Positions 1 to 11,007 of a stretch of 37,087 nucleotides of DNA are shown piece by piece. The DNA comes from Alcanivoracaceae bacterium (lineage in GTDB: Bacteria; Pseudomonadota; Gammaproteobacteria; Pseudomonadales; Alcanivoracaceae). The position numbers were made by a program, and so were the translations under genes. Positions within the stretch are counted from its first letter, which is position 1, and each line of letters opens with the position of its first letter. The stretch lies in contig DAHVSB010000011.1 of assembly GCA_027324795.1 (NCBI GenBank), positions 1 through 37,087 on the forward strand, read 5' to 3'. Under the pieces are notes generated by a model. That model had not been told where the DNA came from. It saw only the letters and a list, made by a program, of their open reading frames with translations, and made no database searches.

Positions 1-344
1 GCTGCGTCGATGACACGCTCCACATCACTAGGCAACACCTCACGATCGCGAATCCCCACGATGCCATGGCTATTGGTGCTACTCACATGGCTACCCGCTA
101 TACCCACATAAACAGAGTGGATTTCGCAGCCCGCCATAAGTTCAGCTTCCTGAACCGCACGTTGGATTGAACGCACAGTGGCTTCAATATCCACCACAAC
201 GCCACGCTTAATGCCGTGGGAGGGCTGCGAGCCAATACCGATAATTTCTAAGGTGCCATCGGCCTTACTCTGCCCAACAATGGCCACCACCTTAGAGGTG
301 CCAATGTCCAACCCAACAATCATGCGCTCTTGCATAGTGCCCAT
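1..344 (-). CDS. ftsA: Cell division protein FtsA (N-terminal part, runs off window)
   Basis: FtsA is the actin-like protein that anchors FtsZ filaments to the inner membrane and recruits later division proteins. Translating the minus strand gives MGTMQERMIVGLDIGTSKVV, with the actin-family phosphate-1 motif GLDIGTSKV, then VVVDIEATVRSIQRAV and GIAGSHVSSTNSHGIVG, all typical FtsA. Only about 114 codons are present; the rest lies left of position 1. An ATG at 350 overlaps the ftsQ stop as ATGA, but a GAGG ribosome site is better spaced (9 nt) for the ATG at 344, so 344 is preferred. It is the last gene of the dcw run in this window; ftsZ would be expected next but is not visible. Confidence 0.95.
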   Translation of the reverse strand, partial: MGTMQERMIVGLDIGTSKVVAIVGQSKADGTLEIIGIGSQPSHGIKRGVVVDIEATVRSIQRAVQEAELMAGCEIHSVYVGIAGSHVSSTNSHGIVGIRDREVLPSDVERVIDA

Positions 345-346
345 GT

Positions 347-1174
347 TCATGTTCCTCTTTTGTTTTCGGCTTGGCTCCATTGAATTGCCATGCCGTCTGC
401 ATAACGTAGGTCCGCACTTTCGAGCTGCTGCGGCTCCTTGCTCAACTGACGCATATATAAATCCACAAAGCGCGTCAGCTTATGCTCATACTGATGACGA
501 TCTACCACCAATTGAATATCGTCATTGAGCGTTAATCTGGCGGTGAGTCGCGCGTCCATTTCCATTTGGTGGATGGAAAAACCAGCAACACTTAATTCCG
601 CTTTCATATGTTGGTAGTAAGCAAACACTTCTTCTAAGCGCCCTTCGGGGCCGTAAATATGTGGTAATGAGTTCAAGTCAAACTTATCCACACCCTCAAA
701 AACAATGCCCTCACCACCAACCAACTTTTTGTCATTCCACACCGCTATGGGCTGGCGTTCCGTAATGGTGATTTTGACCGTATCGGGCCAATGACGCCTG
801 ACATTCACCGTTTCTATCCAACCCAGCCCTTCGAGGCGCTCATGCATTTCGGGCAGGGGTAAATTGAAATAGTTTTTCCCCATCACCAAATCCGAAATAG
901 TCTTCTGCACCTCGCTTTGTCGACGCTGGTCACTCACCCCGTCCACGCCCACCGTTTCCAATGGAAAGCGGTTCAACCATGTAGGCACTGACAGTAGGCT
1001 CCAAATGGCCAACAACATAACCGCCAGCACTAGCAAGTGGCGTCGCACTTGCTTAAGTGTTTGCCACCACTCTCGCCACGCAAGCCTTGGCAAGCGTTGC
1101 GAGAGTGGCACCCGAGGCGCTCTTACCTTTTTAGGTACAGCACCTCTAGGTGGTTGTTTACGGCTGCGGCGCAT
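347..1174 (-). CDS. ftsQ: Cell division protein FtsQ
   Basis: FtsQ is a bitopic inner membrane protein that joins FtsB and FtsL and links early and late divisome assembly. The 275-residue product has a long basic cytoplasmic tail (residues 1-44, rich in R and K), one membrane segment at about 46-62 ([15 protein letters not shown]), then a periplasmic POTRA domain (about 70-140, including [19 protein letters not shown]) and a beta domain with the FtsQ-type end. The start has a GGAG site 8 nt upstream. It overlaps the end of ddlB by 17 bp and the start of ftsA, so it is probably translationally coupled to both. Confidence 0.95.
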   Translation of the reverse strand: MRRSRKQPPRGAVPKKVRAPRVPLSQRLPRLAWREWWQTLKQVRRHLLVLAVMLLAIWSLLSVPTWLNRFPLETVGVDGVSDQRRQSEVQKTISDLVMGKNYFNLPLPEMHERLEGLGWIETVNVRRHWPDTVKITITERQPIAVWNDKKLVGGEGIVFEGVDKFDLNSLPHIYGPEGRLEEVFAYYQHMKAELSVAGFSIHQMEMDARLTARLTLNDDIQLVVDRHQYEHKLTRFVDLYMRQLSKEPQQLESADLRYADGMAIQWSQAENKRGT

Positions 1175-2117
1175 GACCTTGTCTCCTGCCTTCTTGGGGA
1201 GCCCTGCGGGCGGATAATAAAATTTCCGCCACTAATCCTTCGAAACTCAGCCCAATAGCTTTTGCTGCCATGGGTACAAGGGAGTGGTCCGTCATCCCAG
1301 GTACCGTATTAATCTCTAATAACTGAAAATTGCCCTGGGCGTCGCGCATAATATCCACGCGCCCCCAACCGCTGGCACCCACAACACGAAACGCTTTAAG
1401 TGCCAAGGCTTGTAACTCTGCTTCCTCTTCCTCATCTAAGCCGCTAGGGCAATGATAAAGGGTTGAATCAGAACGGTACTTAGCATCAAAGTCATAAAAC
1501 TCGTTGGGGGTTTCCAAGCGAATGGCTGGCAAAGCCCTGTCGTTTAAAATAGCGACTGTGTACTCAGGACCGTCTATCCACTGCTCCACCAATACATTGT
1601 CATCATATTGATGTGCTTTGCGGATAGCTTCGGTGAGCTCTTCTTGAGCATTCACCTTATACATACCAATGGAGGAGCCTTCTAACGCGGGTTTTACCAT
1701 CAAGGGGAACCCCAAATCCTTTGGCTCATCGCTGGACATATAAAACGCAGGTGTGGGCAAGCCAGCCGTTTGCCACAGCATTTTGGTGCGGATTTTATCC
1801 ATACCAATAGCGGAAGCCATCACACCACTGCCGGTGTATGGGATTTGCAAAAACTCCAGTACACCTTGGATCACGCCGTCTTCACCACCGCGGCCATGCA
1901 GTGCAATAAACACCTTTTGGAAACCGCTCAAGGTGTTCAACGACACTTCGGCTGGGTCGATAATTTCAGCTAAAACGCCCATATTGCGCAGCGCCTGATG
2001 CACAGCTTTACCACTACGCAAGGACACATTTCGCTCGGCTGAATTACCGCCCGCTAACACCGCCACACGGCCCACATGAGCCAAAGAAGCGCGCAAGCTT
2101 GCTAATGATTCACTCAT
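1158..2117 (-). CDS. ddlB: D-alanine--D-alanine ligase B
   Basis: DdlB is an ATP-grasp enzyme that makes D-Ala-D-Ala for addition to the peptidoglycan stem by MurF. The 319-residue product shows the N-terminal [19 protein letters not shown] motif, [16 protein letters not shown], the ATP-grasp segment [27 protein letters not shown], and the metal-binding end [16 protein letters not shown] strong AAGGAGG site precedes the ATG, which overlaps the murC stop as ATGA. It has the usual ligase length with a short basic C-terminal extension that runs over the ftsQ start. The symbol ddlB is based on its position in the dcw cluster; a second ddl elsewhere cannot be excluded. Confidence 0.96.
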   Translation of the reverse strand: MSESLASLRASLAHVGRVAVLAGGNSAERNVSLRSGKAVHQALRNMGVLAEIIDPAEVSLNTLSGFQKVFIALHGRGGEDGVIQGVLEFLQIPYTGSGVMASAIGMDKIRTKMLWQTAGLPTPAFYMSSDEPKDLGFPLMVKPALEGSSIGMYKVNAQEELTEAIRKAHQYDDNVLVEQWIDGPEYTVAILNDRALPAIRLETPNEFYDFDAKYRSDSTLYHCPSGLDEEEEAELQALALKAFRVVGASGWGRVDIMRDAQGNFQLLEINTVPGMTDHSLVPMAAKAIGLSFEGLVAEILLSARRAPQEGRRQGHAPQP

Positions 2118-3562
2118 GCTTTACCTCCTTGACGTTGTGCAAGTTGTGCGGCTATGGCACCCACGTTGCCTGCGCCTTGGGTGACTAACACATCATTGTT
2201 CTGCAACAATCGCTCCAAAATATCTGGCAAATTTTCTGAGTTTTCCACGTGTACCGGCTCCACCAAGCCTCGCTGGCGAATGCTACGGCATAGTGCACGC
2301 GCATCTGCGCCCGGAATAGGCTCTTCGCCGGCACTAAACACATCTAGCATCAGCAATACATCCACCCGCGAGAGCACACGCACAAAATCCTCATAGAGAT
2401 CCTTGGTGCGGGTATAGCGATGGGGCTGAAATAGCATCACAATGCGGCGCTCGGGCCAGCCTTTACGTAAAGCATCAATGGTGACCTCCACTTCCCGTGG
2501 ATGATGACCGTAGTCATCCACCATCATGGCGCTGCCTTGAGCGTGGGGGTATTCACCTAGGCGCTCAAAGCGGCGGCCCACACCACGGAATTGCTCAAGC
2601 CCGCGCACAATTGCGGCATCAGACACCCCTTCATCCATGGCCACAGCAATGGTTGCCAAGGCATTTAGCACATTGTGATCCCCTGGCAATTGCAGTGTGA
2701 TGTCCAAGGTAGGCTCCTGCCCGCGGTGCACTCTAAATTGCGACTGCATCCCTGTTTGCTGAATAAGTTCGCCACGAATATCCGCATCCTCGTTAAAGCC
2801 ATAGCTAATGATTTGGCGATTAATACGGGGCAGCAAGCGCTTCACCACTGCGTCATCAGTGCACATGATGGCAGCGCCGTAAAATGGCAGGTTGTGGAGA
2901 AAATCCACAAAGGTGTTTTCTAATTGTGCAAAGTCGCCGCCGTATGTGTGCATGTGGTCGGCGCCGATATTAGTCACAACAGCAGTGAGCGGCTGCAAGT
3001 GCAAAAATGAAGCATCGGATTCATCGGCTTCTGCCACTAAATAACGGCTTTGTCCTAAGCGCGCATTGGTTCCCGCGCTGGTGAGCTTGCCGCCAATCAC
3101 AAAGGTGGGGTCTAGTCCATCCTCAGCAAACACAGAAGCAATCATTGAGGTGGTGGTGGTTTTACCATGGGTGCCCGCCACTGCAATGCCATGCCTGAAC
3201 CGCATCAGCTCCGCGAGCATCTGCGCTCTCGGCACCACTGGTATACGCTTTTCTTGAGCCGCCACCACTTCTGGGTTATCTGCCTTGACCGCGCTCGACA
3301 CCACCACTACATCTGCGTTTTCTACGTTTTCGGCGGCGTGCCCAATGGCTACGGCCACGCCGAGTTCACGTAAACGCTCCACCACTGGGCTTTCACGTAA
3401 ATCTGAGCCTGTGACGGTGTATTCTTGGTTACACATCACCTCAGCAATACCACACATGCCCGCGCCACCAATGCCGACAAAATGAATCACATTAATACGG
3501 CGCATAACCGGCACCACATGAGCAAGCCCTTCACGGCATAACGGTGTCGTCTGATCAACCAT
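2114..3562 (-). CDS. murC: UDP-N-acetylmuramate--L-alanine ligase
   Basis: MurC adds L-alanine to UDP-MurNAc, the first step of stem peptide synthesis in the cytoplasm. Counting from the ATG at 3562 the product has 482 residues, with the UDP-binding motif [10 protein letters not shown] at about 27-36, the ATP P-loop GTHGKTTT at 130-137, [23 protein letters not shown] and the C-terminal domain motif [18 protein letters not shown] at 3577 would extend it by five residues, but that GTG is part of the region supplying the GGAG ribosome site 7 nt before the ATG at 3562, so 3562 is preferred. It overlaps the 3' end of murG by 8 bp. Confidence 0.96.
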   Translation of the reverse strand: MVDQTTPLCREGLAHVVPVMRRINVIHFVGIGGAGMCGIAEVMCNQEYTVTGSDLRESPVVERLRELGVAVAIGHAAENVENADVVVVSSAVKADNPEVVAAQEKRIPVVPRAQMLAELMRFRHGIAVAGTHGKTTTTSMIASVFAEDGLDPTFVIGGKLTSAGTNARLGQSRYLVAEADESDASFLHLQPLTAVVTNIGADHMHTYGGDFAQLENTFVDFLHNLPFYGAAIMCTDDAVVKRLLPRINRQIISYGFNEDADIRGELIQQTGMQSQFRVHRGQEPTLDITLQLPGDHNVLNALATIAVAMDEGVSDAAIVRGLEQFRGVGRRFERLGEYPHAQGSAMMVDDYGHHPREVEVTIDALRKGWPERRIVMLFQPHRYTRTKDLYEDFVRVLSRVDVLLMLDVFSAGEEPIPGADARALCRSIRQRGLVEPVHVENSENLPDILERLLQNNDVLVTQGAGNVGAIAAQLAQRQGGKA

Positions 3563-4622
3563 GGAGTAACTCCTCACTTAAATCCACCACTCGCTTAGCA
3601 CTGTTTAGCGCTAGCGCCTGGCGGCCTCGTTCTGCCATTTGCGCTAACTTATCGCGCTCAAAAATATCCATGAGTTGCTGTTGCAATTCCATCTCATTTA
3701 ACTCCGCTTGCGGCAACACTCGCGCCGCACCAAAACTTGCAAGCCACTGCGCATTATGGGTTTGGTGATCATCAGCAGCCGTGGGTAACGGCACACACAG
3801 CGCTGCCACTCCAGCCGCGGCTAATTCGCTAATGGTTAAAGCCCCAGCACGGCTGATTACAAGATCCGCCCATGCATAAGCTGCGGCCATGTCTTCTATA
3901 AATTCATCCACTTGGGCGTTAAGTTGTGTTCCTTTGTAAGCCGCTAGAGTTTCATCTCGACGGTTGCGCCCTGCTTGGTGGCGAATTATCACTGACTCGC
4001 CTTTTAATACCTTCGCCAACACTGGCGGCAACTGGGTATTTAGCGCCAAGGCTCCTTGGCTGCCGCCTAACACCAATAGGCGCAAAGCGCCTTCACGCTC
4101 AGCATAGCGCTGTGTTGGCGCCTCCAGTGCTAGGATTTCTTCACGCACGGGGTTGCCCACCACAGGGAAACCGCTAGGAAAAGCACCTTCAAACGCTGCT
4201 AACGTCAGGGTGGCAAAGCGGCTTAATACACGGTTGGTAAATCCTGGAATTGCATTTTGTTCGTGAATTACCAGGGGAATACCACACCACCGCGCCGCTA
4301 GCCCACCAGGGCCGCTAGCATAACCGCCAAAGCCCATCACAAGTACTGGGTTAACATCCTTTAACCAAGCGCGGGCTTCACGGATAGCAGCAAAAATCAT
4401 CCACGGCGCCATCATTTTGTGCAGCAAGCTGCCTCCACGTAACCCTTTCACCGTAAGTGCTTTTAAGGGGTAACCTGCAGCAGGCACTAGGCGTTGCTCA
4501 ATACCATGCTCGCCACCTAGCCAATGAACCTGATAACCGCGCGCTTGCCACTCTTTGGCCACTGCCAATGCAGGGAACACATGTCCACCCGTGCCGCCCG
4601 CCATCATTACAACGGTTTTCAT
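3555..4622 (-). CDS. murG: UDP-GlcNAc:lipid I N-acetylglucosaminyltransferase MurG
   Basis: MurG transfers GlcNAc to lipid I on the cytoplasmic face of the inner membrane and so completes lipid II. The 355-residue protein has the GT28-family N-terminal glycine loop [16 protein letters not shown] (about residues 7-22), the second loop [13 protein letters not shown], the acceptor-side motif [12 protein letters not shown], and the UDP-GlcNAc site [19 protein letters not shown]. Its ATG overlaps the ftsW stop (ATGA), and its own stop lies inside the murC start region. Confidence 0.97.
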   Translation of the reverse strand: MKTVVMMAGGTGGHVFPALAVAKEWQARGYQVHWLGGEHGIEQRLVPAAGYPLKALTVKGLRGGSLLHKMMAPWMIFAAIREARAWLKDVNPVLVMGFGGYASGPGGLAARWCGIPLVIHEQNAIPGFTNRVLSRFATLTLAAFEGAFPSGFPVVGNPVREEILALEAPTQRYAEREGALRLLVLGGSQGALALNTQLPPVLAKVLKGESVIIRHQAGRNRRDETLAAYKGTQLNAQVDEFIEDMAAAYAWADLVISRAGALTISELAAAGVAALCVPLPTAADDHQTHNAQWLASFGAARVLPQAELNEMELQQQLMDIFERDKLAQMAERGRQALALNSAKRVVDLSEELLHG

Positions 4623-5773
4623 TGGGCACCCCCTTGCTGCTGAGCTGCTTTTAAATCAGCATCCGCGCGCAAAGCTAGCGCCACCATCACTGCACAAATA
4701 AGTAGGCTGCTACCGCCATAACTTACAAAAGGGAGCGTCAATCCTTTAGTGGGTAATGCACCCATGCTCACGCCCAAATTAATTAATGCTTGAACGCTAA
4801 ACACAATGGCAAACCCTTGCACGCATAAGGCTTGATACCACCAACCCGCCGCAGCAAGGCGATGGCCAATTAAAAACATGCGGGTTACCACGGTGGCCAC
4901 CAAGGCCATCAAGCCAAGGCTGCCCACCAAGCCAAGCTCTTCTGCAATTACCGCAGAAATAAAATCCGTGTGCGCTTCAGGGAGGAAAAACAGCTTTTGC
5001 ACGCTGTTCCCTAAACCAACGCCTAACCAATGGCCACTGCCAAATGCAATAAGGCTTTGCGTCAGCTGATAGCCACTATTAAATTGATCCGCCCACGGGT
5101 CCATAAAGGACATAAGACGCACTACACGATAGGGTTCAGCCACTGCCACTACTGCTGCCACCACTGCTAAAACAAGCACTAAGGTAATAAAACGAACAAA
5201 AGGCACACCGGCTAAGAACAGCATGCCTAAGGTAGTGGTGCCCACCACCACTAAGGTGCCAAAGTCTGGTTGGCCGAGCAGCAAGGCCGCCAATATCACC
5301 AACAATGATAAGGGTGCAGCAAAGCTCTTCCATGAATTCATTAGTAACTGATGGCGGCGGGTTATAAAGCCGGCGAGATAAATAATAAATAAGAATTTCG
5401 CCAGCTCTGAAGGCTGCACTCGCAAGCCACCTAAATTCACCCAGCGCAGTGACCCATTCACTGAATAGCCTAGGCCTGGGACAAAGACTAAAAGTAATGC
5501 TGCCACCGCTCCTAAAAATGCTAAGAAACCAAGGTTCTCAAACCAACCCAAGGGGAAAAAGGCATACACCACAAACCCAACTAACACGGCCAACACCCAA
5601 AACACAGCGTGGCGTTGGAAAAAGTAGAAGGCATTACCGTGATCGCTTTCTGCAATTTGCAATGAAGCCGACATCACCATCACCAATCCAAGCAGCGACA
5701 GGGCTAGCACTGCCGCAAGCATCAGAGAATCTATCTCTTGTTGGCGCAAGCTGGCCCACCAATGTGCAATCAT
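4619..5773 (-). CDS. ftsW: SEDS peptidoglycan glycosyltransferase FtsW
   Basis: FtsW polymerises lipid II at the septum together with the transpeptidase FtsI. The 384-residue protein is very hydrophobic with about ten membrane segments. It carries SEDS-family signatures: the conserved VNGSLRWVNLG loop, RVQPSELAKFLFIIYLA, the extracellular PEAHTDFISAVIAEELGL loop, and the C-terminal LPFVSYGGSSLL motif. The ATG overlaps the murD stop and the stop overlaps the murG start, so it is coupled on both sides. Position in the dcw cluster separates it from its elongation paralogue RodA. Confidence 0.96.
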   Translation of the reverse strand: MIAHWWASLRQQEIDSLMLAAVLALSLLGLVMVMSASLQIAESDHGNAFYFFQRHAVFWVLAVLVGFVVYAFFPLGWFENLGFLAFLGAVAALLLVFVPGLGYSVNGSLRWVNLGGLRVQPSELAKFLFIIYLAGFITRRHQLLMNSWKSFAAPLSLLVILAALLLGQPDFGTLVVVGTTTLGMLFLAGVPFVRFITLVLVLAVVAAVVAVAEPYRVVRLMSFMDPWADQFNSGYQLTQSLIAFGSGHWLGVGLGNSVQKLFFLPEAHTDFISAVIAEELGLVGSLGLMALVATVVTRMFLIGHRLAAAGWWYQALCVQGFAIVFSVQALINLGVSMGALPTKGLTLPFVSYGGSSLLICAVMVALALRADADLKAAQQQGGAQ

Positions 5774-7092
5774 GGCAGCACCTCCTGCACAGCATTCACA
5801 AAGCTGTTGCCGCGCTCTTGATAACTGGCGAACATATCTAGGCTTGCGCTAGCGGGAGAAAGCAATACTGCATCACCTGCTTGGGCTAGCTCATGGGCGC
5901 GTTGCACCGCTTCTTCAATACTTGTCACCAAGGTGAAACTAGCAGCTGGCAAGAGTTCTGCTATTTTGTGTTTGTCTTCACCGAGCAAAAATGCATGGCT
6001 AACGTACTTGGCAATCGGCTCCACAAGGTGGCTAAAATCTTGGCCTTTGCCTTGCCCGCCCGCAATCAGCACAATTTTGCCCTTAATCGCTGAGCCAATG
6101 CCTTCTAGAGCGGCCACTGTGGCGCCCACATTGGTGCCCTTAGAATCATTAATCCAGAAAATTTCATTATGCTCTGCAATCAACTGACAGCGATGTTCCA
6201 AACCACGAAACTCCACCGCAGCTTGTAACGAAGTGAACAGTGGTAAATCGAGGGCCTCTGCCATGGCCAAGGCCGCTAGCACATTTAATACATTGTGGTG
6301 GCCTTTAACCGCTAAGCTATCGGCACATAAAAGTTTTTGGTCGCGGCGATATAAGCAAGCGCTGCGCTGATCCCAACGGTAGTCCGCCTTAATGTGGGTA
6401 CCAAAAGTAATTTGCGTATTCACGGCACCGTGGGGGCGCGTGGCCTCATCATCACGATTCCACACAGCCACTTCGCAGCCATCAAAAATACGTTGCTTGG
6501 CAGCAATGTAATCTGCCAAGGAGCGATAGCGGTCCAAATGGTCTTGGGACACATTTAAAAAGGCAGCCACCTGTGCCCCTAGGCTGTAAGTGGTTTCTAG
6601 CTGAAAACTGGACAGCTCAAGCACATATAAATCTGCTCTTTGCTGTAGCAGCTCAAGAGCGGGCACACCAAAGTTACCGCCCACCTCTGCAGTCCTTCCT
6701 GCTGCGCGAGCCATGTCACCAAGCAAAGCCGTTACCGTGCTTTTGGCGTTAGAACCTGTAATTGCTGCAACTGGCGCCGTTACCGCACGCGCAAACAACT
6801 CCACGTCGCCGATAACGTCTTTTCCTGCTGCAATTTGTTTTGCAATCTCAGGATTCGCCAAAGCCACGCCAGGACTTACAATTAAGCGCCGCGCCTGAGC
6901 TAGCCAATTGTTTTGCCAACCACCTACGTGCACAGGCACCTCAGGGGCTTCAGTTTTTAAATTCGCGAGACCAGGTGGATTTGAGCGGGTATCGAGCACG
7001 CGCACAGGCACGCTCTGCTGCTCGCGCAGATAGCGCACGCAGCTTTCGCCTGTAATCCCGAGACCTATCACTAAATCGAACACACCGCTCAT
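5770..7092 (-). CDS. murD: UDP-N-acetylmuramoyl-L-alanine--D-glutamate ligase
   Basis: MurD adds D-glutamate to UDP-MurNAc-L-Ala. The 440-residue protein has the usual Mur-ligase order: an N-terminal Rossmann domain (DLVIGLGITGESCVRYL), a P-loop GSNAKST at 113-119, LELSSFQLET, LNVSQDHLDRY, and the C-terminal domain with NDSKGTNVGATVAALEG and LSPASASLDMFASYQERG. The P-loop has Ala where many Mur ligases have Gly (GTNGKST); I recall the same variant in other gammaproteobacterial MurD proteins, so it does not look like damage. It is separated from mraY by 17 bp, the largest gap in the cluster, and has only a weak ribosome site. Confidence 0.96.
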   Translation of the reverse strand: MSGVFDLVIGLGITGESCVRYLREQQSVPVRVLDTRSNPPGLANLKTEAPEVPVHVGGWQNNWLAQARRLIVSPGVALANPEIAKQIAAGKDVIGDVELFARAVTAPVAAITGSNAKSTVTALLGDMARAAGRTAEVGGNFGVPALELLQQRADLYVLELSSFQLETTYSLGAQVAAFLNVSQDHLDRYRSLADYIAAKQRIFDGCEVAVWNRDDEATRPHGAVNTQITFGTHIKADYRWDQRSACLYRRDQKLLCADSLAVKGHHNVLNVLAALAMAEALDLPLFTSLQAAVEFRGLEHRCQLIAEHNEIFWINDSKGTNVGATVAALEGIGSAIKGKIVLIAGGQGKGQDFSHLVEPIAKYVSHAFLLGEDKHKIAELLPAASFTLVTSIEEAVQRAHELAQAGDAVLLSPASASLDMFASYQERGNSFVNAVQEVLP

Positions 7093-7109
7093 TTATTTAC
7101 ACCGTTTGC

Positions 7110-8192
7110 CTAGCGAATTTTCAGGGTAGCTAAACCCACCAATACTAAAATCACTGTGATCACCCAAAAGCGCACTATAATTTTGGGCTCTGGCCAGCCT
7201 TTTAACTCAAAATGATGGTGGATGGGCGCCATGCGAAACACGCGCTTTCCTCGTAACTTAAAGGAACCCACCTGAATAATTACGGACAGGGTTTCCATCA
7301 CAAACACGCCGCCCATAATAAAAAACACAATTTCTTGGCGAACGATAACCGCCATAACACCGAGCACTGCACCTAAGGATAAAGAGCCCACATCACCCAT
7401 AAACACCTGTGCGGGATAAGCGTTAAACCACAAAAAACCAAGCCCAGCGCCGCAAATAGCTGCCGCTATCACCACCAATTCGCCACTGCCGGCCACATAA
7501 GGGATATGCAAATACTCAGCGAACTGAATATGGCCACTCACATAAGCAAAAACACCTAGCGCGCCAGCCACTAACACCGTGGGCATAATGGCCAGCCCAT
7601 CAAGGCCGTCGGTGAGGTTAACGGCATTACTCGAGCCAGTGATGACAAAATAAGTCAGCACCACGTAAAACACGCCCAAATTAATGGCTACGTTTTTAAA
7701 GAATGGCACTATTAACTCGGTTTCTGCGGGGCTCTGTGCAGTTAAAAACAACACCAATGCCGCCACCAGGGCGCCACCAGATTGCCAAAAATATTTCCAG
7801 CGGGCGGGTAAACCCCGCGGGTCTTTCTCCACCACCTTGCGCCAGTCATCTACCCAGCCCACGGCTCCGAACAGCACTAAAACACCAAGTGTGACCCACA
7901 CAAAGCGATTGGCTAAATCCGCCCACATCAAGGTTGAAAAGGCCACCGATATCAACATCAAAGCGCCGCCCATGGTGGGTGTGCCTGCTTTGCTGAGATG
8001 GCTTTGTGGGCCATCGTCGCGGATAGCTTGCCCCACCTGATATTGGCGTAATTTGCGAATCATATAGGGCCCCACCATAAAACCAATAATTAAGGCAGTG
8101 AGCACGCTAAAAATGGCCCTGAGGGTGAGGTACTGTACCACCACAAAACCGGTGTAATATTCAGACAGATAGTTAGCTAACCAAAGTAACAT
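7110..8192 (-). CDS. mraY: Phospho-MurNAc-pentapeptide translocase MraY
   Basis: MraY is the integral membrane enzyme that links phospho-MurNAc-pentapeptide to undecaprenyl phosphate to give lipid I. The 360 residues form about ten membrane segments. Family motifs are intact: [17 protein letters not shown], the Asp pair D115-D116 in [30 protein letters not shown], and the [12 protein letters not shown] signature near the C-terminus. Length and numbering match the family standard of about 360. The ATG overlaps the murF stop as TAATG. Confidence 0.97.
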   Translation of the reverse strand: MLLWLANYLSEYYTGFVVVQYLTLRAIFSVLTALIIGFMVGPYMIRKLRQYQVGQAIRDDGPQSHLSKAGTPTMGGALMLISVAFSTLMWADLANRFVWVTLGVLVLFGAVGWVDDWRKVVEKDPRGLPARWKYFWQSGGALVAALVLFLTAQSPAETELIVPFFKNVAINLGVFYVVLTYFVITGSSNAVNLTDGLDGLAIMPTVLVAGALGVFAYVSGHIQFAEYLHIPYVAGSGELVVIAAAICGAGLGFLWFNAYPAQVFMGDVGSLSLGAVLGVMAVIVRQEIVFFIMGGVFVMETLSVIIQVGSFKLRGKRVFRMAPIHHHFELKGWPEPKIIVRFWVITVILVLVGLATLKIR

Positions 8193-9547
8193 TAGTGTGC
8201 CTCCTGTTGATGGGCCAACAAGGCGGCCACTACAGTTTCCATTTTTGTACTACGTGAACCCTTCACTAACACTGTGCCCCCTTGGGCTAGAGTGGATAGA
8301 GCAAAAGGTGCCACATCACTGGTGGTGGGACACTGTAAAGCGCCCTCTGCAAAAGCTTCTGCGGTGGGTTGAGGTAATTCGCCAACCGTAATCAAAGCAT
8401 CAACCCCTAACTCGCGAGCCAATTCACCCACGCGGCGATGCTCTGCCTGGCTCGCCGCACCTAGCTCACCAATACCGCCAAACACGAAAAGGTGCGGACC
8501 GGGTTGTGTCACTAAAAACTCTAACGCTGCTGCCACTGAACCAGGGTTGGCATTATAGGTATCGTCAATCACTCTACCTGCGCCACACTGCTGCAACTGT
8601 AAGCGCCCCGGCACACCCTTTAGCGCAGCTAAACTAGTTTGAATTTGCGCCCACTCCACGCCGTAATAGCGGGCCACGGCAATGGCTTGCAAGGCGTTGG
8701 CTACTTGGTGCTCCCCAGGTAAAGACACAGTCATAGGAAACCACTCTCCTTGGTGGTGGCACCTAAAGCTCGTGTTGGTGGCATTGATGCAAATGTCGTC
8801 AGCAAAATAATCGGCGCCTTTATCGGTAATAGAAACTCGCACTATGGGCACTTGCTTTTGCTGGGCGTGAGTTTGGAACACTTCAAAAAAACCACCTTCT
8901 TGATTAAGCACCAAGGCGCCTTGTGGCGTTAGCGCTCCAATTAATTCTGCTTTCGCTGCTGCAATCCCCTCTAACGAGCCAAAACCTTCTAAATGGGCAC
9001 CTGTGACATTGGTGATAACCCCCACCTCTGGCTGCACCAAAGAAGCAGTCCAAGCGATTTCACCCTTATGGTTAGCACCTAACTCATAAACACCGTATTG
9101 ATGCTCAGGAGTTAGACGCAACAAGGTAAGTGGCACGCCAATTTCGTTATTAAAGTTGCCCTGAGTTGCTAGACAGCTTTGCTCTGCTAATAAACAAGCC
9201 ACCATCTCTTTAACGGTGGTTTTACCTGAATTCCCAGTAATGGCGATGGGGCGCGCCTTGCAGCCTTGAGCCCAAGCGGCACCCAAATGCCCGAGGGCCA
9301 TGGTGGTATCCGGCACCTGCACCCCATGGGTAAAAACGTCTTGCGGCTCAGACACCACCACAGCACTGGCGCCTGCCTCTTGGGCAGTTGCCAAGAAATC
9401 GTGAGCATTAAAGCGCTCACCTTTCAGGGCAACAAACAAATCACCCTTTTTAAGGGTGCGCGTATCTGTGCTTACTCCTGATAAGCGAACATCTGCGCCA
9501 AACTGCTCGCCTTTGGTCCACTCGGCTACCTGCTGTAATGTCATCAT
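8192..9547 (-). CDS. murF: UDP-MurNAc-tripeptide--D-Ala-D-Ala ligase
   Basis: MurF adds the D-Ala-D-Ala dipeptide made by Ddl, completing the pentapeptide precursor. From the ATG at 9547 the product has 451 residues, with [21 protein letters not shown], a P-loop GNSGKTT at 105-111, [38 protein letters not shown] and [12 protein letters not shown]. The upstream frame stays open to 9562, but the ATG at 9547 overlaps the murE stop as ATGA and has a GGAG site 9 nt before it, so it is the better start. Confidence 0.96.
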   Translation of the reverse strand: MMTLQQVAEWTKGEQFGADVRLSGVSTDTRTLKKGDLFVALKGERFNAHDFLATAQEAGASAVVVSEPQDVFTHGVQVPDTTMALGHLGAAWAQGCKARPIAITGNSGKTTVKEMVACLLAEQSCLATQGNFNNEIGVPLTLLRLTPEHQYGVYELGANHKGEIAWTASLVQPEVGVITNVTGAHLEGFGSLEGIAAAKAELIGALTPQGALVLNQEGGFFEVFQTHAQQKQVPIVRVSITDKGADYFADDICINATNTSFRCHHQGEWFPMTVSLPGEHQVANALQAIAVARYYGVEWAQIQTSLAALKGVPGRLQLQQCGAGRVIDDTYNANPGSVAAALEFLVTQPGPHLFVFGGIGELGAASQAEHRRVGELARELGVDALITVGELPQPTAEAFAEGALQCPTTSDVAPFALSTLAQGGTVLVKGSRSTKMETVVAALLAHQQEAH

Positions 9548-11007
9548 GAGGCAGGTCTCCACGTTTGCAGAGCTGCTTGCGCCGCTAACACATCGCTAAA
9601 GGGCAAACGCTCTGAACCAATAATTTGCTCCTGCTCGTGCCCTTTGCCTGCAATGAGCACCACATCCGATGCACTAGCACTTTGAATAGCAGCAGTGATG
9701 GCTGCTGCTCTATCTTCAATTTTGTGAACTTTAGCCTGTTCGCTAAACCCTATTTCAACCTCACTCAAAATGGCATTTGCAGGTTCGTTGCGGGGGTTAT
9801 CGCTAGTTAAATAAATCTCGTTAGCGCCCTGTTCTGCTGCCATTGCCATCAAGGGTCGCTTCCCTTTATCACGGTCGCCACCGCAACCAAACACACAAAT
9901 AATACGCTTATTAAAATGTTGATTAAGGGCAGTAAGTGCCGCCTTCAAACCCTCGGGGGTATGAGCAAAATCCACTACCACCGCAGGCCCATGCTCTGCT
10001 CTTACTTGCTCCATGCGGCCCGTTACTGGCTTTAACTCAGACACCAAGGGCAGTAGCTCTTCTAACGCAAAGCCTGCAGCCATCAAAGCAGCTAAAGCGG
10101 CCATCACGTTATCCACATTAAAAGCGCCAAATAGGGGTAGGCTCAGGTTCCAATGCTGTTGTTTGTGATGTAATACAAAGTCCATACCCGAGCCATGACA
10201 GCGCAATTCGCTATAAGAAATAGCGTTTTCTTTGCTTTTGCCGTAAGTAATAGCTGACAGTTCGGCAGGCAAATGCGCCGCCACTTCTGACTGCTCTAAG
10301 GAATACACTGCCGCAGTGAGCTCGCTACGCTGCCACAGCAGCGCCTTAGCTTCGGCGTAAGCGGTCATGTCACCGTGATAATCAAGATGATCGCGGCTAA
10401 GGTTTGTCCATACGCCTACGGTGATGGGCAAGCCAGCCAAGCGCTGTTGATGTAAAGCATGGGAAGACGCTTCTAACACCAAACCTTGAGCACCTTGCTT
10501 TCTGAACTCTGCCCAATAGCGATGTACGCTGGCGGCATCTGCAGTGGTGAGCCCCAAACCCTCACATTGCCCTGCATAACAAGCGCCCAAAGTACCGAGC
10601 AATCCCCACGGCTGCTGGAGCAAATCGGTTAATTGCTGAATAAAGCCCGCCACGCTGCTCTTACCATTAGTGCCCGTTATCGCAATCACTGGCTTGTTTG
10701 TTTGGGAGGCATAATGACGCGCAAGTAAGTGGCCTAACTGCTCCATTAGCTGGGGCACAGTAATAACAGGCACCCCTTCAAGCGCCTGACAGGCAAAATC
10801 GTCGCCTGCCTGTAACACCACGGAGGCGCCTTGCGCTATGGCTTGTGGAACAAACTGACGCCCATCGGTTTGAGTGCCCAACACCGCAATAAATCCGTCG
10901 CCTTGCTGCACTTGGCGGCTATCAAGGCGCCAGTGTTTAACCGTTATTTGCCCCACTGCGGAAGCAAAATTCAGATGCGGCAGCAAGGTGTGCAAGGAAC
11001 GGCTCAT
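9544..11007 (-). CDS. murE: UDP-MurNAc-tripeptide synthetase (meso-diaminopimelate-adding)
   Basis: MurE adds the third stem residue. The 487-residue product has SRQVQQGDGFIAV, a P-loop GTNGKSS at 112-118, LTTADAASVHRYW, LEASSHALHQQRL, NLSRDHLDYHGDM, and the specificity motif DNPR at 403-406. DNPR marks meso-diaminopimelate enzymes, whereas lysine-adding MurE proteins differ there, so the wall is predicted to be of DAP type. An AGGAGG site lies 6 nt upstream of the ATG, which overlaps the ftsI stop. Confidence 0.97.
   Translation of the reverse strand: MSRSLHTLLPHLNFASAVGQITVKHWRLDSRQVQQGDGFIAVLGTQTDGRQFVPQAIAQGASVVLQAGDDFACQALEGVPVITVPQLMEQLGHLLARHYASQTNKPVIAITGTNGKSSVAGFIQQLTDLLQQPWGLLGTLGACYAGQCEGLGLTTADAASVHRYWAEFRKQGAQGLVLEASSHALHQQRLAGLPITVGVWTNLSRDHLDYHGDMTAYAEAKALLWQRSELTAAVYSLEQSEVAAHLPAELSAITYGKSKENAISYSELRCHGSGMDFVLHHKQQHWNLSLPLFGAFNVDNVMAALAALMAAGFALEELLPLVSELKPVTGRMEQVRAEHGPAVVVDFAHTPEGLKAALTALNQHFNKRIICVFGCGGDRDKGKRPLMAMAAEQGANEIYLTSDNPRNEPANAILSEVEIGFSEQAKVHKIEDRAAAITAAIQSASASDVVLIAGKGHEQEQIIGSERLPFSDVLAAQAALQTWRPAS

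Noticed and set aside
6736-6756. Damaged P-loop in MurD (GSNAKST)
   Set aside because: The variant is familiar from other gammaproteobacterial MurD proteins and all other motifs are intact.
9548-9562. Extended murF start
   Set aside because: The ATG at 9547 has a well spaced GGAG and the ATGA overlap with murE; the extension adds no family sequence.
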